From NCBI GenBank assembly GCA_003525885.1, contig DQIG01000329.1:715-22758 (forward strand): a DNA stretch of 22,044 bases, written 5' to 3'. Below, piece after piece: positions 8,454 to 15,646 of the stretch. The DNA is from Stenotrophomonas sp. Lineage in GTDB: Bacteria > Pseudomonadota > Gammaproteobacteria > Xanthomonadales > Xanthomonadaceae. The notes below the pieces were generated by a model. It had not been told where the DNA came from and did not search any database. It saw only the letters and a list, made by a program, of their open reading frames with translations. A program made the translations under genes and the position numbers. Positions within the stretch are counted from its first letter, which is position 1, and each line of letters begins with the position of its first letter.

Positions 8454-8708
8454 GTGAAAGAACAGCTCTTGACGATCGAGGAAGCCTACATGGCGATGTT
8501 CTACTTCCTCCAGATCGACTATTCCCGCGGCCCCAGCGATGAAATCGGGGGGCTGCTGGGTTCACTTGGCTGGACTCTTAAGGAGGATCGAAGTCCCATG
8601 GATCCAGGTGCGTGGGAGGACTGGTTGGACGCGGTGAGAGCGTCCCTGGGGAGCAGCGAGGAGGGCATAAAGGATATGAGCGCTACTTACGCTGATCTGA
8701 AGAGGTAG
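8454..8708 (+). CDS. small CdiI-like immunity protein
   Basis: From GTG 8454 the product is 84 residues. The pattern LTIEEAYMAMFYFLQIDYSR, then SDEIGGLLGSL, then DPGAWEDWLDAV matches a family of about 90-residue proteins commonly found beside polymorphic toxins (CdiI_4-like, from memory). I chose 8454 because AGGGAG at 8441-8446 sits 7 nt before it and the family pattern starts just after. An in-frame GTG at 8394, overlapping the previous stop, would add 20 residues of no recognisable pattern. No toxin gene precedes it, so it is an orphan here. It is probably cytosolic and binds a toxin domain; the specificity is unknown. Confidence 0.75.
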   Translation: MKEQLLTIEEAYMAMFYFLQIDYSRGPSDEIGGLLGSLGWTLKEDRSPMDPGAWEDWLDAVRASLGSSEEGIKDMSATYADLKR

Positions 8709-8852
8709 TCGGACTATTGCGAGCTCCCAGGGGTGAAGTGGGCAGGCGCAGTCCATGTGAATCAGGAATTCTTCAGGACAGAGATGAAGCCGAAGACGAG
8801 AGCGGCGATGCCGAGTAATGAAGCTGTTGGCTCCACAGTGGTGGTTCAATAA
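8709..8852 (+). pseudogene. possible toxin C-terminal tail remnant
   Basis: After the TAG of the previous gene the same frame stays open for 47 codons, reading SDYCELPGVKWAG and later VNQEFFRTEMKPKTR. It ends in TAA (8850-8852), whose last base is the first base of the next gene's ATG (TAATG). The arrangement copies the toxin/immunity junction at 5625. It has no obvious start of its own other than internal GTG and ATG codons. An open stretch of this length can occur by chance in GC-rich DNA, so the call rests mainly on the coupled stop/start and the context. Confidence 0.35.
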
Positions 8853-9244
8853 TGAGCATTTCGCTGTTCTTCGAAGCCGAAGCCGGTGCCGATCTGGGTG
8901 CCGTACTGCACGCCCTGGATTCGGTCCAGGCCGAGTACTCCGACGGTACTGACGGTCTGCATGGATATCTTCCAGCATCCAACACCGGCTTTGGGTTCGG
9001 CATCGTCGACCCGCCGGGGGCGCTCGTAGCGGAAGGGATTGAAGCCTCGTGGCAGGTGGGCCTGCTGGGTTCGTTTCATTTCCGCGCGAGCGGGTTTGAA
9101 GGTGCCTGGGAGGAAATCGGCCACTTCATCAAGCGTTACGCCGCGGCGTGCGGGTTCCGGTCTGTGCTCTCCTTTCAGTTCGAGAGCATCTATGCGGCAA
9201 GGCTCGGGAAGGATCTGGTCTTCCCGGGACCAGCTGCCCCGTAA
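8852..9244 (+). CDS. orphan immunity-like hypothetical protein
   Basis: This gene encodes a 130-residue soluble protein with no signal peptide, not assigned to a named family. It opens with MSISLFFEAEAGADLGAVL and has a central aromatic and glycine-rich part (NTGFGFGIVDPP), then a helix-like GAWEEIGHFIKRYAAACGF segment. The ATG shares its A with an upstream TAA, which suggests translational coupling to whatever once preceded it. It is the last gene of the putative immunity array and is followed by about 200 bases leading to the chemoreceptor promoter. Base composition is closer to the host average than 5625-7500, so it may be an older acquisition or a better-adapted gene. Confidence 0.72.
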   Translation: MSISLFFEAEAGADLGAVLHALDSVQAEYSDGTDGLHGYLPASNTGFGFGIVDPPGALVAEGIEASWQVGLLGSFHFRASGFEGAWEEIGHFIKRYAAACGFRSVLSFQFESIYAARLGKDLVFPGPAAP

Positions 9245-9394
9245 TGCCAGATAGCGGGGCGGCAGGTCCCAGCCTGATCCCACCTCGCTTCACATGGCGA
9301 TATACCTTCTGGATATAACGCCTCGCGTGCCGTCCGCTTTCACACCTGCCTGCACAGTTCCAGAGTTTTGGATCGATATAATAATATCGGCCCA

Positions 9395-9421
9395 TAAAGT
9401 TTCCCCTGACTGCGCCGCCAT
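9395..9421 (+). promoter_or_regulatory. sigma-28 (FliA) promoter
   Basis: TAAAGTTT at 9395-9402 is a perfect match to the FliA -35 element. It is followed by exactly 11 nt and then GCCGCCAT at 9414-9421, matching the GCCGATAA -10 at five of eight positions including the key GCCG. Transcription would start near 9429, about 25 nt before the chosen chemoreceptor start. A CGATAT-AATA-ATATCG hairpin or dyad lies immediately upstream (9374-9389); its role, if any, is unknown. The promoter places the gene in the flagellar late-class regulon. Confidence 0.82.
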
Positions 9422-9452
9422 CGATCGTACGGCCATGATCAAGGGAATTGAG

Positions 9453-11675
9453 ATGCTCGCCTTACGCAACCTCCGAGTGGGATCCCGGCTGGGTGCCGGA
9501 TTTGGATTGCTGCTGCTGTTCATCGTGGCCATCGTCGGCCTGGTGCTGTACGGGAATCACCTGAAGTCCGCCCAGTTCGAGAAAGTGGTGGACGTCAACA
9601 TGGTGAAGATGCGGCTGTTGAACGACATGCTGGATACCAACAACGCGGTGCTGATGCATCGCCGACTGATGGTGATCAAGCGCGGTGAGGATTTCGACAA
9701 GGATTATCAGAAGGCGCAGGAGCTTTCGCAGACCTACGACGGTATCTGGGCCAAGTACATCAAGATTCCGCGCGACGCCACTGGCGATACCCTGGTTGCG
9801 AAAATCGACGCGGCACGCAAGGCCACCGACGCCTCCACCCAGCATCTGCACGAGCGCATGAAGGCCGGTGATTTCGACGGTGCGGCCAAGGAACTGCTCG
9901 CCGAGCACGGCCTGGCCACCGCGTGGAATGAGGCGATCTCGACCCTGCTGCGGCATCAGGAGACACTGACCGAGCGCAGCCGCGAAGAATATCGTTCAAC
10001 CGAATCCTGGACTGGCACGTTGTCGATCGTGTTCGGGATGCTGAGCCTGATACTTGGCTCGCTGGCCGCATGGGCCATCACCCGCAGCCTGACCCGCCCG
10101 CTGGAAGGTGCGGTGAAGCTGGCCGACGGCATCGCCAACGGGCGGCTGGACAGCAGCATCGACGCGTCCGGCAACGATGAGGTGACGCAGCTGCTCAGGT
10201 CGATGCAGCGCATGCAGGCGCAGTTGCAGTCGGTCATGGCGGCGCAGGGCGAGCTGGCCCGCCAGCACGATGCCGGTAGCCTCAGCTATCGCATGGACGA
10301 GAGTGCCTTCCCCGGCGACTACGGGCGCATGGTGCACGAGACCAATGCGCTGGTCGGCTCGCACGTGCAGGTGCAGAACCGGCTGATCGAAGTGATGAAG
10401 CACTACGCCCGAGGGGACCTTTCGGTGGACATGGATCCGCTGCCGGGCGAGAAGGCGGCGATCACCCAGGCAATGGACGAGACCAAGACCAGCCTGTCGG
10501 CGATCAACAGCGAGATCCGCCGGTTGGCGACGGCGGCCGCGGCAGGCGACTTCAGCCTGCGCGGTGACGAAGATCGCTTCGCCTACGATTTCCGCGACAT
10601 GGTGGCAGGGCTCAATCGCCTGATGCAGACCACCGACGAGAACCTGGTGCAGGTGTCGACGCTGCTGCAGGCGATCTCGCGCGGTGACCTCACCGTACGC
10701 ATGCAGGGTGACTTCCACGGCGTGTTCGCCCGCATGCGCGATGACTGCAATGCCACCGTCGATCAGCTCAAGCAGATTGTCGGCCGCATCCAGTCCAGCG
10801 CGTCCAGCATCAACCTGGCGGCAGGCGAGATTGCCTCGGGCAACACCGATCTGTCGCGTCGCACGGAGCAGCAGGCGGCGAACCTGGAAGAGACGGCGGC
10901 GTCGATGGAGGAACTGACCTCCACCGTTAAGCAGAACGCCGAGCACGCACGCCAGGCCAATCAGCTTGCCATCGGCGCGCATGGTGTCGCCTCGCAGGGC
11001 GGCGAGGTGGTCGGTCAGGTGGTCACCACGATGTCGGCCATCGAAGCCTCGTCGAAGAAGATCGCCGAGATCATCAGCGTCATCGACGGCATCGCCTTCC
11101 AGACCAACATCCTGGCGTTGAACGCGGCGGTGGAAGCCGCGCGTGCCGGCGAGCAGGGCAGGGGCTTTGCGGTGGTGGCCAGTGAGGTGCGCACGCTGGC
11201 ACAGCGCTCGGCCGGTGCGGCCAAGGAGATCAAGGGCCTGATCGAGGATTCGGTCGGCAAGGTCGCCGATGGATCGGCCCTGGTCCGCCAGGCAGGCACC
11301 ACGATGGGCGAGATCGTGGCGTTGGTGCAGCGCGTGACCGACATCATGGCCGATATCTCCGCCGCATCGCAGGAGCAGAGCTCGGGCATCGAACAGGTGA
11401 ACCAGGCCGTGGTACAGATGGATGAGACCACGCAGCAGAATGCGGCGCTGGTGGAAGAGGCCAGTGCCGCAGCGCGCTCCATGGAGGAGCAGGCGAACCT
11501 GCTGGCCGAGGCCGTGTCGGTGTTCCGCACGGGGGCGGTGACCGCCGCCGCAGCGGTGCGCCCCGCGCTGGCAGCCGTGGCGGCATCGGTTGCGCCCGTA
11601 CGCCGGCCCGCGGTGCTGTCACCGCGCATCGAGCCGACGTTGGCTGCCAACGCGGGTGGTTGGGAAGAGTTCTAG
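9453..11675 (+). CDS. methyl-accepting chemotaxis protein with tandem HAMP-like units
   Basis: This 740-residue transmembrane chemoreceptor signals to CheA/CheW. TM1 is at about 15-34, a helical periplasmic sensor at about 35-187 looks like a four-helix-bundle type, and TM2 is at about 188-208. HAMP follows at 209-260, with further HAMP-like repeats at about 300-440 marked by recurring GDLSV, GDFSL and GDLTV. The signalling domain (about 445-700) carries the conserved hairpin tip around DGIAFQTNILALNAAVEAAR (545-564). The protein ends in GGWEEF, an NWETF-like pentapeptide that in other receptors tethers CheR or CheB. ATG 9453 was chosen because AAGGGA lies 6 nt upstream, the FliA promoter is just ahead and TM1 follows. 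An in-frame ATG at 9294 lies upstream of the promoter. The ligand cannot be deduced. Confidence 0.95.
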   Translation: MLALRNLRVGSRLGAGFGLLLLFIVAIVGLVLYGNHLKSAQFEKVVDVNMVKMRLLNDMLDTNNAVLMHRRLMVIKRGEDFDKDYQKAQELSQTYDGIWAKYIKIPRDATGDTLVAKIDAARKATDASTQHLHERMKAGDFDGAAKELLAEHGLATAWNEAISTLLRHQETLTERSREEYRSTESWTGTLSIVFGMLSLILGSLAAWAITRSLTRPLEGAVKLADGIANGRLDSSIDASGNDEVTQLLRSMQRMQAQLQSVMAAQGELARQHDAGSLSYRMDESAFPGDYGRMVHETNALVGSHVQVQNRLIEVMKHYARGDLSVDMDPLPGEKAAITQAMDETKTSLSAINSEIRRLATAAAAGDFSLRGDEDRFAYDFRDMVAGLNRLMQTTDENLVQVSTLLQAISRGDLTVRMQGDFHGVFARMRDDCNATVDQLKQIVGRIQSSASSINLAAGEIASGNTDLSRRTEQQAANLEETAASMEELTSTVKQNAEHARQANQLAIGAHGVASQGGEVVGQVVTTMSAIEASSKKIAEIISVIDGIAFQTNILALNAAVEAARAGEQGRGFAVVASEVRTLAQRSAGAAKEIKGLIEDSVGKVADGSALVRQAGTTMGEIVALVQRVTDIMADISAASQEQSSGIEQVNQAVVQMDETTQQNAALVEEASAAARSMEEQANLLAEAVSVFRTGAVTAAAAVRPALAAVAASVAPVRRPAVLSPRIEPTLAANAGGWEEF

Positions 11676-11701
11676 CAACAGCGTATGCCGGTAGGGAGAC
11701 G

Positions 11702-11734
11702 GCGCCCATCGCGATGGCTGATCGCGATGGGCGC
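11702..11734 (+). terminator. intrinsic terminator after the chemoreceptor gene
   Basis: A perfect 14-bp stem (GCGCCCATCGCGAT paired with ATCGCGATGGGCGC) closes a 5-nt GGCTG loop, followed by AACTTTCTT. It begins 26 nt after the chemoreceptor stop. The T-run is short and interrupted, so strength is uncertain, but stem quality and position support a terminator. Confidence 0.75.
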
Positions 11735-11846
11735 AACTTTCTTCCTGAACGCGCGATGGCCGATGAGATGGCGGACACGCGCATTTCACTTCAGGTTGCC
11801 AACCCCGGGAGGAGACTTGCGACATACCGGACCTCAGGAGATGGCC

Positions 11847-12209
11847 ATGAAGACCTCGACCCGACTGCTTGTGCTGGGCACCCTGCTGGCGGCGACGTCC
11901 GTTGCCGGCGCGCAGACCTACGGGCCGCGCGACGAAGGACGCAAGTTCAACGACGGCAGCCGCGTGGTCTGCAAGAACGTGGAAGTGCAGCGCAACTCGC
12001 GCGATCCGAACCGCATCGCCGGTACGGCCACCGGCGCGGTGATCGGCGGCCTGCTGGGTAACCAGGTGGGCGGCGGCAATGGCAAGAAGCTCGCTACCGT
12101 GGCCGGTGCTGTTGCCGGTGGTGCTGCCGGCCGCCAGATCCAGGGCAACAGCCAGCAGAAGAATGGCGACCGCGTGGTCGAGCGCCGCTGCGAACGCGTC
12201 TATCGCTGA
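11847..12209 (+). CDS. glycine-zipper 2TM-type periplasmic/outer-membrane protein
   Basis: The product is 120 residues. An N-terminal signal peptide (MKTSTRLLVLGTLLAATSVA then GAQ) would be cut near residue 22-23; there is no lipobox Cys, so it is probably not a lipoprotein. The core (about 58-98) has the glycine-zipper pattern GTATGAVIGGLLGNQVGGGN followed by VAGAVAGGAAGRQIQG, as in the 17-kDa-antigen/SlyB-like glycine zipper 2TM family that inserts in or coats the outer membrane. CAGGAG at 11835-11840 sits 6 nt before ATG 11847, which decides the start; ATG 11841 would leave no spacing. Such proteins are linked to envelope integrity. The gene stands alone between two terminators. Confidence 0.85.
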   Translation: MKTSTRLLVLGTLLAATSVAGAQTYGPRDEGRKFNDGSRVVCKNVEVQRNSRDPNRIAGTATGAVIGGLLGNQVGGGNGKKLATVAGAVAGGAAGRQIQGNSQQKNGDRVVERRCERVYR

Positions 12210-12254
12210 TCGATCGCCGACAGCCCCGTTTTCCCCTTCCACATCGCAGTACTC

Positions 12255-12279
12255 GAACGCCGGCCCCGCGCCGGCGTTC
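12255..12279 (+). terminator. hairpin terminator after the glycine-zipper gene
   Basis: GAACGCCGG (12255-12263) pairs perfectly with CCGGCGTTC (12271-12279) across a 7-nt loop, followed by TTCGTT. It sits 45 nt after the glycine-zipper stop and is the first part of a two-hairpin terminator cluster. Confidence 0.6.
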
Positions 12280-12290
12280 TTCGTTGCAGG

Positions 12291-12367
12291 AAAAGGGGAC
12301 GGAGGGCATTAAGTCGCAATCCCCCAAACCGACCGGTTACGACTTAATCCCCTCCGTCCCCTTTTTT
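12291..12367. terminator. long inverted repeat, probable bidirectional terminator
   Basis: Two 26-nt arms (12291-12316 and 12340-12365) are reverse complements except at one position and flank a 23-nt loop. The outer ends are AAAAGGGGACGG and CCGTCCCCTTTT, so either strand gives a long stem ending in a U-run. It lies between the convergent glycine-zipper and ABC permease genes. The right arm is also coding: it specifies the last nine or so residues of the permease and abuts its TAA. Confidence 0.72.
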
Positions 12368-13464
12368 GCGAGGAGGCGCCAGGTGGCGAGGCCGCCGTAG
12401 AGCAGCAGCAGGACGGTGAGGGTGATCAGTTCGTGGCTGACTTCGGCCAGGCTGGCGTCCATCTGGTTCAGGCGCACCATCAGGTTGATGCCCGAGGTGG
12501 TGGGTAGCAGCTGCGCCAGCCAGACCAGCGGTTGCGGCGTCATCACCGCCGGCCACGACAGGTTGGCGAGGAAGAACAGCGGGATAGAGGTGGCGATGAT
12601 GTACTGGAAGGCGCGTTCGCGGGTGCGGAAGAAGCTGCCGATGAACAGGCCGAACGCCACCGTGGCGGCGATGAACAGAGTGCCGCCCAGCAGCTGGCCC
12701 AGCGGGTTGCCGCCGCGCGGATAGTCCTGCACCCAGGCGGTGAAGCCGGCGTAGTAGAACAGGCCGAACAGGCCGATCAGGCCGAAGCCCATCGCCATGC
12801 CGGCCAGGGTCGGGAGGTCGAAGCGCAGGCGCCGGCCGAGCGCGAGGCGGCGGCCGCCGAGCAGCACGCCGATACCCATCAGCAGCGTCTGGTGCACGAT
12901 CAGCTCGGCCACGCCCGGCACGATGGCGCTGCCATAGCCTTCCTGCGTGTTGTACAGCGGGCGCTGCACCAGGGTGACCGGCGGTGCCTGCGGTGCGCCC
13001 ATGAAAGCGGCCTGGCCGACCACGGCGTCACGCCCGAACGCGCCCAGTGCATCGGCCACGCTGCCCAGCACCCAGCTTGCACGGCCCAGGTAGGCGCCGT
13101 TGCCGAGCAGTACCAGCTTGGCCGGGTGGCCGCGCAGGATGTCGCGCTCCAGATTGGCCGGGATCAGCACGATGCCTTCGGCATGGCCGGCTTCCAGCTG
13201 CTGGCGCGCACTGTCGATGTCCGCCGGTTGCCCGACCACGCGTGCAACGCGGAGTGCATCGAGTTTTCGCAGCAGCTCGCGGCTGGTCGCGCTGTGGTCT
13301 TCGTCCACCACCAGCACCGGCAGGTTGCCGGCCACCTGGTGGCGGTACGCGGCCGGGTAGAAGAACGAATACAGGATCACTGCGCCGACCATCACCACGA
13401 TCGCGTAGCGGTCGCACAGCACCGCCATCAGGGTCTGCCGCAGGCTGCGCCAGAGTGCGCTCAT
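12337..13464 (-). CDS. ABC-2 type transporter permease, second of two
   Basis: This 375-residue inner-membrane permease belongs to the YhhJ/YbhR-like ABC-2 class (ABC2_membrane_3 pattern). TM1 is at about 20-38, then a large periplasmic part with VLVVDEDHSATSRELL (about 50-65) and the EGIVLIPANLERDI stretch (96-109) typical of the family. A C-terminal cluster of about five helices runs from 185 to 362. Its ATG overlaps the TGA of the preceding permease (ATGA at 13461-13464), so the pair is translationally coupled and probably heterodimeric. It should work with the HlyD adaptor and TolC channel of this operon for export; the substrate is unknown. The last residues, KKGTEGIKS, are encoded by the inverted-repeat arm, so the original C-terminus may have been altered. 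Confidence 0.9.
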   Translation of the reverse strand: MSALWRSLRQTLMAVLCDRYAIVVMVGAVILYSFFYPAAYRHQVAGNLPVLVVDEDHSATSRELLRKLDALRVARVVGQPADIDSARQQLEAGHAEGIVLIPANLERDILRGHPAKLVLLGNGAYLGRASWVLGSVADALGAFGRDAVVGQAAFMGAPQAPPVTLVQRPLYNTQEGYGSAIVPGVAELIVHQTLLMGIGVLLGGRRLALGRRLRFDLPTLAGMAMGFGLIGLFGLFYYAGFTAWVQDYPRGGNPLGQLLGGTLFIAATVAFGLFIGSFFRTRERAFQYIIATSIPLFFLANLSWPAVMTPQPLVWLAQLLPTTSGINLMVRLNQMDASLAEVSHELITLTVLLLLYGGLATWRLLAKKGTEGIKS

Positions 13465-14648
13465 GCGTCGGCTCCCGCAGGCTGCGCGGCTTCAGGCGTA
13501 CGCGCGAAGGCGATCAGGCGCTGGCCGCCGATGCCACCGGCCACCATCGTCATCAACAACAGCGTGGTCAGCGGCCATATCGAAACCTGCAGCGGCGAAC
13601 CAATGAACTGCTGCTGGGTCTGCAGCTTGATGTAGGCGCTGAGTGGCAGCAGCTGGTGCCAGATGCGGGTAAACAGGGGGCCGTCCAGCACCGGGAAGGT
13701 GGCGCTGGAAAACGCCAGTGCGGTGCCGATGCTGAGGCCGACCGCGGACAGCGCGGTACCCATGTCGCGGGTGATGCCGACGAAGAACAACGCGTAGGCG
13801 GCCGTGGCCAGGTAGAACAGGGGCTGTGCGAGCAGCAGCAGGAGCACGCTGCCGGCCACACCATCGCCGCGCAGCCAGGCCAGGTAACCGATGCCGAGCG
13901 CGCCATACAACGAGAACAGCAGGATGTACGGCGCGACCTTGCCGGCAATCGCCGACCACGGCATGCGACCCAGCCAGGCGGGCAGGGTGCCGTCGCGGAT
14001 CTCGCGGCCAAGGCTGCCGGCCACTGCCAGCGCCAGTACCAGCGACAGCACCGCCGGGAAGATCAGCGGCAGCAGGAACAGCTCGTAGCTGCGTGCCGGG
14101 TTGTACAGGATGTCCGATTGCACTGCGATCGGTGCGGCACGCAGCTTGCCCGGGCCGACCTGCAGGCCGATGCGTTCGCGCAGCAGGCGTACGTTCCAGG
14201 CCGAGACCGCGTCGCCGATATCGCGCGCCGCAGATTGGCCGGTGGTCATGTAGGTGGCGTTGTAATAGGCGAACACCGTGCCCTGGCGGCCACGCAACGC
14301 CTGCCGGGTGACATCGCGCGGCACCAGTACGATGGCGAACACGTCCAGCCTGCGCAGCTGCGAACGTGCGTCTTCCAGGTCCACCGGCTGGCTGGCGATG
14401 CGCACGCCGGGGCTGGCATCGAGCATGCGCAGCAGCAGGCGGCTGTCACTGCTGTGGTCGAGGTCGACCACCGCGATCGGGATGTCGCGCATTACCGAAG
14501 GCGTGAACATCCACGCCATCACCACCAGCATCAGCAGCGGCAACACGGTGACCAGCATCAGATCGGCGCGGTTGCCGCGCAGCGACTGCAGCTCGCGCCG
14601 CCAGCTGGCGGCGAAGCCGCCACGGTCGGGGCTCAGTGCTGGGGCCAT
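13461..14648 (-). CDS. ABC-2 type transporter permease, first of two
   Basis: This is a 395-residue permease of the same fold as its partner: TM1 at about 30-48, then a periplasmic domain with IPIAVVDLDHSSDSRLLLRM and FAIVLVPRDVTRQALRG, and a membrane cluster over roughly the last 200 residues. I chose ATG 14648, which overlaps the end of the HlyD gene by 16 nt. Family homology starts just after it, whereas the frame's longer extension (to 14897) reads an unlikely Arg/Pro-rich sequence antiparallel to nothing known and lies wholly inside the adaptor gene. The ribosome site is weak, fitting translational coupling. Like its partner it has no ATP-binding domain. Confidence 0.88.
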   Translation of the reverse strand: MAPALSPDRGGFAASWRRELQSLRGNRADLMLVTVLPLLMLVVMAWMFTPSVMRDIPIAVVDLDHSSDSRLLLRMLDASPGVRIASQPVDLEDARSQLRRLDVFAIVLVPRDVTRQALRGRQGTVFAYYNATYMTTGQSAARDIGDAVSAWNVRLLRERIGLQVGPGKLRAAPIAVQSDILYNPARSYELFLLPLIFPAVLSLVLALAVAGSLGREIRDGTLPAWLGRMPWSAIAGKVAPYILLFSLYGALGIGYLAWLRGDGVAGSVLLLLLAQPLFYLATAAYALFFVGITRDMGTALSAVGLSIGTALAFSSATFPVLDGPLFTRIWHQLLPLSAYIKLQTQQQFIGSPLQVSIWPLTTLLLMTMVAGGIGGQRLIAFARTPEAAQPAGADA

Positions 14649-15646
14649 GCGAACAGCACGCTCATGCCGGGGCGGAAGCCCTCGATGCGGCGTACCGGGC
14701 GCACCCGCACCTCGAAGCTGCGGACGTCGTAGCCGGACGACTGGCGGGTGGTGCGCCAGGTTGCATAGTCGCCGGCCGGGTTGATGAAGTAGACCTCGAA
14801 TTCGCCGTCCAGGCCGAGCGCCGGCACGCTGCCCTGTAGCTTGCTGCCGACCTTCAGGCCCTGCATCTGCGACTCGCGCAGGTTCATCGCCACCCACATG
14901 CGGTCGATGTCGACCAGGGTGAACACCGGGTAGCCGGCCGGCACAAGTTCGCCCGGGTCGGCCATGCGCTTGTTGATCTCGCCGGCCACCGGCGCGCGCC
15001 CTTCCACTTCGACGCGCGCGGCGTTGACTTCGGCCACCGCGCCCTGTGCCTGCTGCACCTGGCCCTGCGCGGCGCGCTTGTCCTGCTCGCGTGCGCCGGC
15101 CAGGGCCATGTCGTACTGCGCGCGGGCGGCACGGGCCAGTTCACGCGAACTGGTGGCCTGGGCATGCGCTTCATCGCGCTTCTGCCGGGTCATCACCCCT
15201 TCGTTGAACAGGTTCTGCACGCGCTGGTAAGTGGCTTCGGCCAGCGTCGCACCGGCTTCGGCCCGCTTCCAGTTGGCTTCGGCGGCGCGGATGTCTTCGC
15301 TGCGCGCGCCTTCGTCGGCCTTGTCGGCCACTGCCTGTGCGGCGGCCAATGCGCCGTGCGCCTGCTGTTCCTTGGCGGCCACTTCGGGGCTGTCGAGCAG
15401 GAACAGCACCTGCCCAGGCTGCACGCGGTCGCCCTCGCGCACCTTCAGTTCGGCCACGCGCGCGGTGATCTTGGCGGCCACGTTGATCGTGTCCGCATCA
15501 GCCATGCCCTGGATCTGGTCGGCCGGGCTGCGCCAGGCCAGCCACAGGCCGAGCACCACCACGACCAGCAATACCACCACCAGGATCGGTCCCAGCCGCC
15601 GCTTGCCGGGGGGCGTCGTCGCATCGTCGTGCAGCACATCACTCAT
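14633..15646 (-). CDS. HlyD-family periplasmic adaptor (membrane fusion) protein
   Basis: This 337-residue adaptor joins inner-membrane permeases to an outer-membrane channel. A short cytoplasmic N-terminus is followed by one TM helix (about 19-38). A lipoyl-like half-motif comes next (AKITARVAELKVREGDRVQP, 57-76), then an Ala/Gln/Arg-rich coiled-coil hairpin (about 90-215), and the returning lipoyl half and beta-barrel (APVAGEINKRMADPGELVPA onward). This layout is that of YbhG/YhiI-type proteins. GAGGTGATC just upstream of ATG 15646 is a good ribosome site. The gene overlaps the TolC gene end by 8 nt and the permease start by 16 nt. Confidence 0.92.
   Translation of the reverse strand: MSDVLHDDATTPPGKRRLGPILVVVLLVVVVLGLWLAWRSPADQIQGMADADTINVAAKITARVAELKVREGDRVQPGQVLFLLDSPEVAAKEQQAHGALAAAQAVADKADEGARSEDIRAAEANWKRAEAGATLAEATYQRVQNLFNEGVMTRQKRDEAHAQATSSRELARAARAQYDMALAGAREQDKRAAQGQVQQAQGAVAEVNAARVEVEGRAPVAGEINKRMADPGELVPAGYPVFTLVDIDRMWVAMNLRESQMQGLKVGSKLQGSVPALGLDGEFEVYFINPAGDYATWRTTRQSSGYDVRSFEVRVRPVRRIEGFRPGMSVLFAWPQH

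Noticed and set aside
9374..9389. CGATAT-AATA-ATATCG as a terminator or separate operator
   Set aside because: Six A/T-rich base pairs are too weak for a terminator and there is no partner regulator in the window; it is noted only with the promoter.
9294..9452. N-terminal extension of the chemoreceptor to ATG 9294
   Set aside because: It would place the start upstream of the sigma-28 promoter and add 53 residues before TM1 with no ribosome site; ATG 9453 has both promoter and AAGGGA support.
13047..14732. A 561-codon plus-strand frame opposite the ABC permeases (and similar long frames at 12532-13635, 17830-19128, 18081-19664 and 20116-21864)
   Set aside because: The opposite strand encodes clear, conserved membrane or enzyme families; these frames have biased low-complexity translations that follow from GC-skewed codons.
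14649..14897. Extended N-terminus of the first ABC permease
   Set aside because: It lies wholly within the adaptor gene in another frame and reads an Arg/Pro/Gly-rich sequence without family similarity.
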